Origin: Epithemia pelagica
Lineage: Eukaryota; Bacillariophyta; Bacillariophyceae; Surirellales; Surirellaceae
Assembly (NCBI GenBank): GCA_946965045.2
Contig: OX337233.1
Coordinates: 3,782,001 to 3,846,000, forward strand
Direction of reading: 5' to 3'
DNA: 64,000 nucleotides
The translations under genes were made by a program, and so were the position numbers. Of the stretch, positions 52,595-64,000 are shown piece by piece. Under the pieces are notes generated by a model. The model made no database searches, was not told where the DNA came from, and saw nothing but the letters and a program-made list of their open reading frames with translations. Every line of letters begins with the position of its first letter. The first letter of the stretch is position 1.

Positions 52595-53852
52595 GATGAC
52601 AATCCAAAAAGAAGAAGACGAGAGTGCAACTTAGGAACGACGATTGGATGAATCCAGTACGACCACAACTGGCCAAGAGAAGCACGGTTGGCTTGTGGTG
52701 TGTTGTTGTTGTTGTGTGGTGGTGGTGGTGGTGGTGGTGGTGGTGATGGTCTATGGTGGTTCCCTCACGCTCGTCCGTCCGTTTGGGATTCTTCTTGTGT
52801 GCCGTTGTGTTGAGCAACTGGCGGTCCGCCACGTTTTCTGTTGTGCAGCAGCACAAGAAGGCTTTGGGTGGTGGAAACAGTGTTGGTGTGTGGTGCACTG
52901 GATTGTGCAACGGCAGCCCCAACTCACACTACTAGGTAGGGACAACGACTGCGGCTGTGTGGCAAGGTCCAAAATGACCCACCGCCACGCGTGAAAGAAA
53001 AGAGGAGCCGTTGGAGAGACAATGCGCTTGGTGTATCACGCAAACAGTCGGAGAATTACTCGCACTCTCTCGATAACTCTTGTCCAATTACACGAACGGA
53101 TCTGGTTCGTGTAGAAAGAGAGAGAGAGCAGCAGCAGTACAACGAAAATAGAAGCAAGGACCACAGAAAACGGTCGTTGATGTAGTTCGGCTTGGATGGA
53201 GACTTGGATGCAGGGACGACTCCTCTCTCTCTCGAGCTCGAGAGTATGTGTTCTGTGAGTACGCGCACTCCTCTGCGGCTGCGCGACCGTATATCCTTAC
53301 AAAATAGTTGAGTCTTGTGTGGGAATCGAGAGTCCTACGCCTGGACGGGAACGATCGATTCCGTTTCTGTTATAATTAAAATATTCTTTGAATCCACGCG
53401 CTGGAAAGTACCGAAACGTGTCTGCAGGATCGGCACGACATGCGTTGCGATTCGTGCCGTCGCAACGCTTTGGATTGGGACAGAATGGCTGGCGTTTGTA
53501 CACTCGGGACTCCGCACCATGGGTGGTGCGCCACAGCAATACACGCGCGTAAACCTCTCGGTCGTTTGCAGCCAAAACCGCGAGCGAAAAAGGATAACAG
53601 ACAGACGATCATAGCCCAGTTCCTTAATGGATATACTATCTACTATCCTGACTTGGGACTGGACCATCCGGTAGACTAGCTAGAGCTAGCTAGGTGTTCG
53701 CCATCTTTTGAGTCGCTTTTTGGTCTTTAAGTCAAATAATCTTTTCGTCGCTGTCGGCAGCAGTGGCATGGAGGAATGGAGAACAAGTTTCGTCGGCGTC
53801 GTCGTCATCGTCATCGTCTTCTGCTGGTGCTACTTTCTTGACAGGTCGCTTA
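52595..53852. promoter_or_regulatory. Divergent intergenic region between giant protein and GT92-like genes
   Basis: The two flanking genes are transcribed away from each other, so both promoters lie here. A TTG/GTG-rich stretch (52690-52745) abuts the giant protein's 5' end, and a GA run sits at 53117-53130. The frame upstream of 53853 is open to 53763 but begins at GTG. No gene supported. Confidence 0.45.
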
Positions 53853-56800
53853 ATGAAAGGCCCTTCATCGCGTCGTCGACGTCGGCCGTGGTACTCCAAA
53901 GGGTATGCTCGCTATGGATGTTGCCTTGGTGGTTCGGTCGTCTTGTACTTTGTAGTCACCACCACGTGGTTGCACTGGTCCATTTCCTTTCAACAACAAC
54001 AGCACAAGCAGCACCCTCCTTCCTTGTCCGCACCAATCAAACATCCGCATGAGCGCCACAAGAGACCATTGCCGAAGGACAATTACCACCAAAAGGAGGC
54101 ACCTTCTCGCTTCGAACCCACACAACTATCGAACAAGACGCCGTTTCAATCCAAACAAGAGAATGCTGCAATAGTAGACAAGGCCGAGACGGTAGCAAAA
54201 GATGATCCGAGGCCGCACATCTTGCCCGAATCAGGTTTGGAACCATTTGCTTCTCAACTCTTGGTGGATTTTGGAGGTTCCTTCTTGTCGGAATCGGAAT
54301 GGGAGTGGGTCTTCCAATCCACAAGTCGCAATTTGCGCTTGCAATCGCCCGAATCCTCCTCGTGGCGTCGCTCCTTGACGGCCTATTTGGAAGCGCCCTT
54401 TACGCATTATGTAGCGGGCAAGGTTGGATCACGAGGCAATTTGTCTCATGTCGATACGGCCAAGGATCAGGATTTGGGCGAGCCGCCGGAATTTGTCAAG
54501 CCCTTGCCCTTACGAACGCAAACACCACAAGACTTGGAGCGACACGTTTATCCTCGGATTCAAACCTGTCACGATGTACCGGGTGGATTTCCGACCGACG
54601 CAGGGTTGCAATGGAATGTCCAACTCCAACGCATGGTTCCGGTCCAGTCCAATGTGTATGGACCCAAAGAGCCGCTGTCACCGACTTGGTTGGAAGATTC
54701 GCTACCCTATTGTCCCGTCGATCGGGATCCCTTTTTGCCCTGGATTCACGATGTCTTTCCCAATGACCAGGGGACTGTCATTCATGTCTTGGCACAAAAC
54801 AAGCGAAAATGTCGGACTGGCATTCAGGATTCCGAGGTGGTGAACCGTCTCACACCCCAAGTGGCCTTGATGCAAGCCGTATCGGTCGAACGCATTTCTC
54901 AATCCTTGGCACAGCAGCTGGCACCGTCGCTCTGGAACAAGAACTCCGACACTGGCAGCAACAACAATAATACTTTAGCTACGATCGAACCTCCTCGCTA
55001 TCGTTTGATTGGTCGCGACCAGGTTCGAGTGGGGGAGAATCATACACGATTTGTGTGTCGATTCACCATGCGCCATGCCACGAATTTGTCTCGTACCTGG
55101 CTGGTGGGGGAGACTCTCTCTACCTATGCCTTTGATTACGAATATGCCGCCTATCGCAAAAATCCCCTGGGTCCCTATTACTTGCTGACCCCCAAGGGGA
55201 AGGATACCAAACTCTTTTGGACCTCCCATATCCAATTCCAATGCCCCGTGCCGAATAGTACCGCCTTGCAATCACGAATCGCTCAAGGACGACACGTCTT
55301 GCAGCAGCAGCAACAACAAGAGGCATCTGAAGCAACCCTGGATGCGGCAACCACCACCACTGCCAATAGTACTTCCTTGCCCTGGTGGCATGGGATTCCC
55401 CTCTTGTATGTCGATGTGATTCCGATTCGTACCACGGTTCGCTATCGCCAACATTATTTGGATCCCTCGTGGATTGGTCCTTCCGACTCGGCATCGACGC
55501 GGTCCATGAATCCCACGCTGGAATGGGGATCGCAGGGTCATGTCGTACCGCAGGTCGAGGCCAGTGGACGATGGACGAATATACCAATCTGTTTGCCACC
55601 GCACTTGCCCAGTCTAGAACGTCCGAGGAAACCTCCTTTGGGAACAACGACAATGACAACGACTACCACCCAAACGACGGGTGGTGAACCATCGGACAAG
55701 ACCATTACCGACGATGATGCTCCACTCCTCGCGGAACCACCACCAACGCCGAAACGTGACCTCGTTCGAACCTCCACCCAAGAGCAACCATTGTCCAATT
55801 CACACATAAGCAAAATTGTCCCTCGTACCAACAAGAAATATTTCTTGTCGGCCTGTTTGTGGGCGTCGGCCGAATTTGAAACACGTGGATTGCGACAGGC
55901 CAGTCAAGGGGGTGGGATTGGGGGAAGAGCCACCACGGATACCGCGGTACGATTAATCGAATGGCTGGAATTTCATTTGTTGGTGGGTGTGGAGCACTTT
56001 TTTATTTACGACAATACCGGTGCCCATACCAATGCCACCTCCTTGTATCCGCTCTTGTTCCCTGCCTTTGCACATGTCGTGACCTATGTGGAATGGCCCA
56101 GTCAAGTCTGCAACAACAATATTCCCGCAGCCGACTCCACGGGGGAACGATCGACCCAATATGCGGCGGAAAATTCTTGTCGGACACGGTACGCACCACA
56201 AACCGAATGGCTCATTTCCTTTGACACGGATGAATACATTGTACCCATGGGACATCACCGCAGTCTTCATACCATGTTGCAACAAGCGCATGATGAAACG
56301 GATATGCGAATCTTGTCCTTGCGGTCATCCCGAGGCCATTTGCGTGTGGATCAATCCTTTGCGGTTGGTTCGGGGCGCAAACGATTTCCCAATACCACAT
56401 TTTTGCAAGCCTACAATTGCGATTCGGCGGGCAGTCCCAAACCAGAATGGGCCGAACGAGCTCGGAAACAAGTGTATCAAGCCGACTATGTCTTGTATCA
56501 TTTTGTCCATTATTCCACCGTTACACAAGGTTATATGGATCGCTACATTGATTCACCTACCTCGTATCGAGTTCATTTTCGAGATCATGCTCCAACGGAA
56601 CGAACGGCCAATGAGTTTACCGAAGCGGTTTTGGTTCATACCAAGACTGTCAAGTACGATCAAAGTACGTTCCTTGTGTGTCTTTTGTTCTGTCTCGTTT
56701 CGTGTATCGGTTGTGTGCATGTGGTTTGTGCGTATTGTCATTTTGGTGTCGTGAGAGAGCAACTGTGGCCATTGGTTGCCTTGCATTGCTCGATCAGAAA

Positions 56801-57207
56801 TGAGAGTGCGATGGAACTCTATCTGGAAATGTCTTGTCACTAATTTGCTTCTCTGTTTCCTCGTCTCATCTATACGATATTGTTGACGCTTCATGCTCCT
56901 TGGACGAACCTTTTTTTTCCATTTCGCAATCGACCATCCAGCTAAAAACTACATGACACGCTGTATGTACAACTGGACCAAGAAATGGCAAGGCTGTTTG
57001 GTTGGCTTTCCTTGGCCAGCGAATGCTACCAACAAGGACAAACACAGGCAGACCTATGATCCCCAAACGGGCATGGATTACAACTGCTACGTCAATGAGA
57101 AGCTTGAAACCCTTTGGATTCCCAAATTGAAACAAGCCTTGCGTGAACGACATGAAGCCTTTCCACAATTGACGACGCAAGTCCGCCAAGTCGGCCGTGG
57201 TCAATAA
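53853..57207 (+). CDS. GT92-like glycosyltransferase, type II membrane protein
   Basis: Exon 1 (53853-56664) and exon 2 (56942-57207) join through a GTACGT...CATCCAG intron with matching phase 1, giving 1025 residues. The N-terminus is Arg-rich cytosolic ('PSSRRRRRPWYSKG') with one anchor ('GGSVVLYFVVTTTWLHW'), then a ~630-residue lumenal stem with Gln, Thr and Pro stretches. The catalytic region is typical of family 92 (DUF23): 'RLIEWLEFHLLVGVEHFFIY' followed by 'DN', the Asp-rich 'WLISFDTDEYIVP' (metal/nucleotide-sugar binding) and 'YHFVHYSTVT'. Exon 2 supplies the C-terminus ('YNWTKKWQGCLVGFPWPAN'). Family members are beta-galactosyltransferases of cell-wall or glycoprotein glycans. The acceptor here is unknown. 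The first ATG in frame is 53853. Confidence 0.8.
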
Positions 57208-57529
57208 CAGCGTGATCCAATATAAAGTCTTTGGTTTTGATCCATTCATTCCGGTACCAGCGATATCGGCACATCATCACCAGTCTCAACCAACGCCAGA
57301 CACTGCTGGCTTTGAAGGTGGCGGTACAGTCTACAGTCTCCTCGTGGTGGAGTCCATGAAGCGTAGCCATATATAAAAAGCACACCATTGGACCAAGAAA
57401 GTTACTTAGAGTAAAGACACACAAAGCTAATACATGTTTCTCTCATCTCCATGACCCGTCGCTGTAAGTTTCTGGGGGACATGGCAGTCTGAATTCCACA
57501 GCAACACTAACAATTCACAAGCCTATTGC
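57208..57529. other. Short convergent spacer between GT92-like and ABC genes
   Basis: 322 bases between the 3' ends of two convergent genes. I checked both strands for a nucleotide-binding domain that could complete the ABC transporter and found none. Confidence 0.6.
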
Positions 57530-60500
57530 TTAGTCCAATTTCTTGCCCTCATCGGAGAGAGGATCAATCGCAGATTCGCGATCCAACAGATAGAAAATTC
57601 GACCGGCGCTAGTTTTCACTTCGCCACTGTCCGAAACATCTTGGAAAGCAGTGCCCAATCCAAAGAGAGCAAAGAGGACCGCAAAGTTGGCAATAAGGAA
57701 ATCATTGAACCCATAGTCATCAGGGAAGGTAAACAAGAGCCAACCTCCGAACCACAGTTGAAGTCCGTTAATCCACTGCTGGATGAACTGAGATAGACCA
57801 CTAGTCACTCCACCCGTGAAAGATTCCATTACGTGGTTAGGTTCGGAGGTCGTCAAGGCTCTTTCATAGTCTGCAAATCGTTGTTCCTCCAGGTTCAGTG
57901 CGGAGACAGTTCTCATGTTCAAGAGTGTTTCGACGAGGACGCCACCAGGGCTGTTCAATTCGTCGGCAGAATCTACGCCGTCATCAGATCCTAGCATTTG
58001 TTTCATCTCGATGGATGTGGCGAACCCCATTAAAGGAACACATCCAATTGCGAGCAAAGCGAACGGCCACATGAACTAGAGCAAAAGACAATCACGGTCA
58101 GATACATCCACACATCAAACCGACTTCGTAGTTTCTAGTGGCACGTACGATAAAGGAAAGCGTTACACCCGTGACCACCGAAGCACAAGCAACAACAAAG
58201 GCTCTCACTGGTTCTCCCGAAAAGGCATGGAGACGTGCTGCATCATCTTGTAACTGTGAAGTGAGACTTCCCACACTGTGTTTGTCTTCACAAAGTATGT
58301 TCCACCGTGAGTTTACATGGACCAAAGCGATGGCGATGGAATCAAGGTGAAAAAACTTACCAAAGAATGTAACTTCTTGACGTAGCAGAGATGTAAACGT
58401 ATCATCCCTAACTCTCTTATTCAGACGTTCACTGGCCATTCCGAAGCCCCAAAACGTCAGAATGTTTCCAACAATGCATATAACAAACAAAGCTCCCCAA
58501 AAAATGGCAACCAGGAACGACCGCTCACGCATGTCGTCGGCAGTGTCCTGCCAATAATCTTCACAAGTCGCAAAATTGTCAGGAACACTGCCTTCTTCAC
58601 ATCGTTCAACGCGTACAAACAGTAAATCAATCGTTTCAGAGAAAATGACACCCCACAACGGGAACACCCCACCTGCCATGACGGCGCCAACAATCCCAAC
58701 AAGCATGTAACTGGTGTCGGGACTAGCAAGGTTTCGAGCACGTTTCATGTTGAACGCTTCTTCCTGTTGAGTCTTTTCTTCTGCCTCCCAATCGTGCTTA
58801 CTATCTTCCCCTTCCTCTGTCACTGTGGATACTTGACTCTTCCGTAAACCCTTTGTATCAACGGTTGTACGACGCTTCGAAGATTCGGTGAGTCGACGGT
58901 ATTGTCCATCATCTTTTTCCATCAATTCGTCATGAGCACCAAATTCGACCAGTCTTCCGTCTGCAATCACAGCGATCTTGTCAGCACCGCGGATAGTGGA
59001 CAGTCGATGCGCAATCATAAGAACCGTGTGTTCGCGTGACAGTACCAGCTTATCAATAGCAGCTTGAACAATTGCCTCTGACTCGTTGTCCTGAACGACC
59101 AGTGAAGCATCGAATGATTAAATGTAAGACAGCCGTGGAAAATTGCGACATCTTCGAACAAGACGTACCAATGCTGAGGTGGCTTCGTCAAGAAGCAAGA
59201 CCTTGGGCTTTCGGACCAAAGCGCGGGCTGTGGATAGCGAAATGAGTTCATGTAAACTTTTTCAAGCACAACTGAACGACGATATCCTACTCTTACCGAT
59301 TGCAATCCGTTGCTTTTGTCCTCCACTGAGAGCAGTTTTCTCCCCAAGCTGAGTATCTGAAAGAGCGACCGTCGTAAGAGATGAAAGAAACAATCACAGC
59401 TGAGCCATCACAAACCACATACCATATCCATCAGAAAATTCCATCACGAAATCATGAGCATTTGCCTCTCGACAAGCATTCTCAATTTCTTCTCGAGTGA
59501 CTCCCTCTGTTCCGTAAGCAACGTTGGCAGCAATTGTGTCATTGAAGAGAGTCGGTTCTTGACCAACGTAACCAATCTGACTGCGGTACCAAGCAACATT
59601 AAGGCTCTTCAGGTCGTGTCCCAGGTATTCGACACTACCTTCATTCGGATCGTAAAATCTCTCCAAAAGTCCAACCTTCAAACAGTAAAGAAAATATTGC
59701 AAGATTAGACACAAAAAATGCTCCGACGTGACAAAAATCCGCAGGGATGCTTACGGTCGTGCTTTTGCCTCCTCCGCTGGGTCCAACAAGGGCGATTGTG
59801 GCACCTTGTGGGATAACCAAATTGAACTTGCTGAGAATGATCTTGTTTGCACGGGTCGGATAGGAGAAGGTGACGTTGCGAAAGGCAATGTGAGGAACAG
59901 ACCCGGTTACTTTCTCCTCATCACCCATTCGAAGTACCACGGAGTCCATTTTGGACAGGTTTGATGAGCTTGGATTGCGAGACGGTGGATTAGAGGGCGC
60001 GTTTGAATCATCATCCTTGCCTTCTTGCTTATCAACAAGACGTCGATAGTAGCTTTCCGTGGCCATGAGTTCATCATGACTCCCGTTCTCAACAACTTTG
60101 CCTGCGACGATTACATTGATAACATCGGCATTGCGTATAGTAGAAAGCCGATGTGCTATGACAATAGTTGTGATCTTCTTTTGCTCCAAGATATTGTTGA
60201 GTGCGTCCTGAACAACAAGCTCAGATTCCGCGTCCAAAGCACTTCGAGAATAATAGTTAGCAACAATTCTCGCATGTTGTCATAAAATTGGTGGAAACCT
60301 TACCTCGTTGCCTCATCAAGTAAAAGCATTTTCGGGTTCCCCACAAGTACTCGGGCAATAGCAATTCGCTGCTTTTGTCCTCCTGCAAAAATGAACGTTC
60401 AATATGAGACAATTTCTAGTGTGCAGTGAAGGCATGAACAGAAAAATAGTCAGGCACCACAACTTACCGGAAAGTTGACTTCCTTTGTCGCCGACCTGTG

Positions 60501-62534
60501 TATCGTACCTAGGGAGATTTGGGTAAGTTCACAGCACAAACGAGATGAACGCAACATACAGGGAAACTTACCCTTCTGGAAAAGCTGAGATAAAGTCATG
60601 TGCATTCGCAAGCCTTGCCGCTTCTTCAATGTCTTTATCGGTTGCATCAGGATTTCCGTATCGAATATTACCACGAATGCTCGTAGCAAACAATGTTGGC
60701 TCTTGTCCAACGTACCCAATGATTGACCTCAGATATTTCACATTGAATTCTTTGATATTCTTTCCATCCAGATAAATCGCGCCAGATTTGGGGTCGTAGA
60801 AACGTTCAATGAGAGCAATTGTTGAAGACTTCCCGCCTCCGCTCGGACCAACAAAGGCGACGGTGCTACCTGGTTGAATATCTACCGACAGGCCGTTCAG
60901 CACTGGGTCGTTGGGGCGAGTTGGATAGCAGAATTCGACGTTCTGGAAAGAAATGGCCCCTTTGATATCTGCAGGTTTCAGTCCATCAGGAGAGGAAACA
61001 TCAATTTCAAACTTGGGTAGAATCGCTTTGATTGGCTTTGACAGACCATCTTCGTCCAAGCCAAATGGAGCGCTTCGGCCAAGTTCGGACAATGCAAGAG
61101 ATCGAGAAGCATCTGTCGTTTTCTGTTTGTCGCGTTTGCTTCGGCGAGAGTGTGTAGTGTTTCCAAGGTCGTCGCCCTCGTCATCTTCTTTGAAGATAAT
61201 TTCTTCTTTTGCACCTGGTTTACGTCGAATTGCCTGCAGTGCGTCGAATACTGCAATCCGCGCAGCAGTAAAGGCTTCACTCGCATTGCCAAACTGTGAC
61301 ATCCCTTGTCCAGCAAACGCTACACCAAGCATTGCTCCAAAAACGTCAGGACCGGCACTATCGCAAGTTGCATTGTCTGAAACACCATCACTCGGGTCAC
61401 ATCCGGTCTCCTCAACATCCTTGTACAACAGAGATGAACCATACAACGTAAGAGCCGCATAGAGGAGGAGAAACGTGCCCAACATAGAACCTGAAAGAAC
61501 ACCGTGATTGTTGAAACATGAGGCAAAGCTTAAAGCGACAAAGAAAGAAACGAAAAGTTGATTCAAGTCGTACCATTGGCCAAGCCAATCTTCACAAGAA
61601 AGGACGTGGCAAGATCATAGGCTTCGCTTGTCGCTTGTTTGTACCGACGGACCATCTCAGCTACACCATTCAGCGAAAGGACGGTACGAATCGCGGAGAT
61701 GGTGGAATATGCGACGCTGCTTCCCGTCTTGTATGATTCGGCCGCCCGCTTCCCCTTGGTTTGATTGTAATGCACTGTATAGGAGGCTGCAATGGCAACG
61801 AAAGGGAGAACTGTCAAAATTACCAGGGCCACACGCCACGATGCCCAAAAGGCATAGGCCAAGCCGCCAATGCATGTCGTTCCAAACTGAATACCTTCTC
61901 CAAACTTTCGACCAATCCCCCGACGATACTTATTGGCGGCAGGCCCAATCTGTCCTGCCATACCACCAATGTCGCGAACATCTAACGAACCACAGCAACC
62001 AGAGGAATTACAATGAGATTACTGAATAGAGGCAGGATTTTCCAACTCTGTAACAGTTCTGAAATACTTACCAAAGTAGGCAGGGTCTTGTCGCAGCAAA
62101 GCTCGAAACCACTGCAAACGAAAGGCATGCGAGCCATGATAGGCCACGGTTGCAAAACACCATCCCTGTACGGTTGCCCAAATCAGTGCGTAAGTGCCAA
62201 TAATCATAAAGGTATAGGCCAACTCTCGAACTTGACTGAGGCCTTCGTTTCCTGCCGCCGAAATATCCGAAAAAGCACTACTAAACATGTAGGCCAACAT
62301 TGGATAGACAAGACCGTTGAGAATTCCAGCAAACAAACCAAGGGCAAACAAGAACTTGACACGAGGACCGCACCCCATGACAAAGGAGAGAGTTTCGCCA
62401 ATGGACGCCATTTTCTTTTCGTCCTTCTTCTTCCTGCTGGCATCGGTGTTGGCCTTGGACGGAGTCGAATGAATGGTGTCCTCCATCCGCTCCGTCATTC
62501 GACCAGAGGTTATCTGATCTTTATTCTTGTCCAT
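57530..62534 (-). CDS. ABCB-type transporter with permuted order TMD-NBD-NBD-TMD
   Basis: Twelve exons: 62534-62072, 61981-61574, 61490-60572, 60508-60468, 60382-60304, 60241-59755, 59675-59423, 59356-59297, 59227-59169, 59090-58361, 58285-58149, 58075-57530. All introns are GT-AG and every phase matches, giving 1393 residues. TMD1 ('[15 protein letters not shown]', six helices) leads to NBD1 (Walker A '[10 protein letters not shown]', signature 'LSGGQKQR', Walker B '[12 protein letters not shown]', H-loop 'IAHRLST'). A short Ser/Asn linker then leads directly to a second NBD ('[10 protein letters not shown]', 'LSGGQKQR', '[11 protein letters not shown]', 'IAHRLST'). TMD2 follows ('[16 protein letters not shown]') and a TAA just after '[12 protein letters not shown]', where the normal C-terminal NBD would start. 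Known ABCB full transporters are TMD-NBD-TMD-NBD. An upstream non-ATG frame extends to 62735. Confidence 0.9.
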
Positions 62535-63215
62535 GAGTCCAAAGTATGCTTTGTTTGTCAATCCACGACGACTTTTTATGTTCTCAGCTGTTGAATGAGA
62601 GATATCGAATGTTGATGTTTGTTTCCCAACCTGCGGTGGCGAGTGGCACGACCTTCCGCCTGCCGGTGTCGATGTCCAATCGCACTGCGCGCGTTTGGGT
62701 TTTGGACGTTTTGTGGACGTATCATTCAGTCCCACATCCCTTAAATGTAGATGTCGGACCCATGTCTCAGATCAATGGCTTTTGTCTTTGTTGTCCGTTA
62801 GAGTCAGACGGCGCGCGTGCGGAACTTCCCGAGAAGATCCAGTGCGTTCCACGATATCGACTATGTACTCGTTGAGTAGACGGGAAGTCAAACAAATAAT
62901 TCCAGTCACGCAGTTCGGCAATGTTCGTTTTACCGATAAGAGAACCTTGAGGTAAGGCATTTGTACACTACAATAATTACTTCCGTTTTAAGGCGACTGC
63001 AATGCAAGTAGTAGTCGATAACGGCATGCAGTCGCGGTTTCGATGTGTCGGTCGGTCGCGAGAAACCACCTGAAAAAAATGACGATACGGACGACAAGGA
63101 CCATCCAAGAAGAGAGCCGAAGAACGCAACCCATTACGACCAAAGTGGTCGTCGGAGATAACGATTCTCCTCATTGCTGCAGAACAAAAACCATCGAAGA
63201 TTAGAGCGCAACCAA
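62535..63215. promoter_or_regulatory. Divergent intergenic region between ABC transporter and Josephin genes
   Basis: The flanking genes are transcribed away from each other. The frame before the ABC start stays open to 62735, so an extra 5' exon is possible. I see no other gene. Confidence 0.4.
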
Positions 63216-64000
63216 ATGGCCTCCTTATCGAGCAACAACAACGACTCCTCTGTGGATCCTTCTCGTGTGTGGATTTACCACGAGCGTCAAGAGTCTCTCT
63301 TGTGTGGACAACATGCCTTGAACAATTTGGTGCAATCATCGCAGTTTGCCGTGGACGAATTGGCGCAGATTGCTCAAGAATTGGATGCTCTGGAGTTGCA
63401 GTTCATGGCAGCCAGCAATGAAGGGGGAATGCAATCTCGAGAATACCAACAACGCCTCCAAGAAGGGTCCGTCAATGTCGACGAACGCGGTAATTTCAGT
63501 ATTCAAGTACTCAAGACGTGTCTCAATCGATACTTTGCCCTACAACAACAACAACAACAACACGACCAACTGAGTCACGACCAAGGAGATTGGTTGCCTC
63601 ATTTAACCGACTCGGTATTGAAAGACCGTTTGGGTCTGCAAGACATTACTCAAGTGACGGCTTTTTTGTTGCACAAATCCGATCATTGGTTGGCCATTCG
63701 GCAAGTGGCTGGACGCTTTTTCAATTTCAACTCCACCTTGGAACGACCAGTTCCCATTTCCCATTTTGAATTAGGGACGCAATTGTCGCAAGCCGCACAA
63801 CCTGGAGCGACGGGTGGATATACCGTCTTTTGTGTGGCCGCCCCCTCGCAGTGGTTGCCTCCGCCACACATTGGAGACTATCCTCCTCCCACACCATCGG
63901 CTTCTTCTATAGGAGGAGGTACGTGGCACAACATGGCAGATTTACTCAAGGCGGCTCCACAGTTCCACAACAATGCGCTACAGGCCTTTTCGTCGCAACA
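63216..64000 (+). CDS. Josephin-domain deubiquitinase, 3' end beyond the window
   Basis: An open frame from ATG 63216 continues past the last base (261 codons visible, no stop). The Josephin cysteine-protease domain is clear: catalytic Cys30 in 'ESLLCGQHALNNLVQ', His157 in 'LLHKSDHWLAIR' and Asn170 in 'GRFFNFNST', in the order and roughly the spacing of ataxin-3 / Josephin proteins. The domain carries a longer-than-usual middle containing six consecutive Gln (CAA codons) before 'WLPHLTDSVLKDRLG'. These enzymes cleave ubiquitin chains. Whether ubiquitin-interacting motifs follow, as in ataxin-3, cannot be seen. Divergent from the ABC gene. Confidence 0.88.
   Translation, partial: MASLSSNNNDSSVDPSRVWIYHERQESLLCGQHALNNLVQSSQFAVDELAQIAQELDALELQFMAASNEGGMQSREYQQRLQEGSVNVDERGNFSIQVLKTCLNRYFALQQQQQQHDQLSHDQGDWLPHLTDSVLKDRLGLQDITQVTAFLLHKSDHWLAIRQVAGRFFNFNSTLERPVPISHFELGTQLSQAAQPGATGGYTVFCVAAPSQWLPPPHIGDYPPPTPSASSIGGGTWHNMADLLKAAPQFHNNALQAFSSQ

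Noticed and set aside
53763-53852. Upstream extension of the GT92-like protein
   Set aside because: The frame is open but starts with GTG and is a poly-Ser stretch; the first ATG is 53853, directly before the basic patch and membrane anchor.
57208-57529. A hidden C-terminal NBD exon for the ABC transporter, reached through a GC-AG intron at 'GAGG|GCAAGA'
   Set aside because: The remaining 300 bases before the neighbouring gene contain no Walker or signature motif on either strand.

Overview
This is a compact eukaryotic nuclear window, most simply read as a diatom (an inference; I cannot name the species). The evidence is a three-exon fucoxanthin chlorophyll a/c protein with an 'SAFAP' plastid-import cleavage motif, a second protein with a similar bipartite leader, an NRT2-type nitrate transporter, N-myristoyltransferase, an ABCB transporter, Golgi-type glycosyltransferases, a Josephin deubiquitinase, and short GT-AG introns whose phases I checked base by base. 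I saw no tRNA, rRNA, CRISPR array or bacterial operon.

Layout. 0-3.6 kb: intergenic DNA and a broken coiled-coil membrane gene. 3.7-5.3 kb: a YrhK-like multi-pass membrane gene with two frame breaks. 6.2-8.2 kb: scrambled, partly inverted pieces of the same coiled-coil family. 9.7-13.4 kb: a small tail-anchored protein, a kelch propeller interrupted by one in-frame TGA, and a J-domain protein. 14.8-28.5 kb: the most distinctive region, with a secreted Lys/Gly/Tyr-repeat protein resembling silica-matrix proteins, followed by three tandem minus-strand genes built from repeated PPC-like ~130-residue domains. Two of these share a Ca-binding-like segment, a Lys/Ser-rich polycation and a new-looking Cys-rich C-terminal module. 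30.9-34.2 kb: divergent FCP and NMT genes. 35.6-39.4 kb: a complete, apparently intact PIF/Harbinger transposon with TTA target duplication, directly followed by a ~0.75 kb foldback element. 40.0-44.2 kb: nitrate transporter and a GT25-like glycosyltransferase. 46-53 kb: a plastid-targeted Ala/Glu-rich protein and a giant disordered/coiled-coil protein, convergent over a tandem repeat. 53.8-57.2 kb: a GT92-like glycosyltransferase. 57.5-62.5 kb: a 12-exon ABCB-type transporter whose exons all join in frame but whose domain order is TMD-NBD-NBD-TMD. 63.2 kb to the end: a Josephin-domain protein running off the window.

The two strongest leads are the domain-permuted ABC transporter and the 14.8-28.5 kb cluster of secreted repeat proteins. 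The cluster members share RXL sites, the type of site used to process diatom silica-associated proteins, and the cluster may encode a coordinated extracellular or cell-wall (biosilica or adhesion) matrix. Several genes carry single-base losses at conserved positions, so residual assembly errors must be excluded before calling them pseudogenes.
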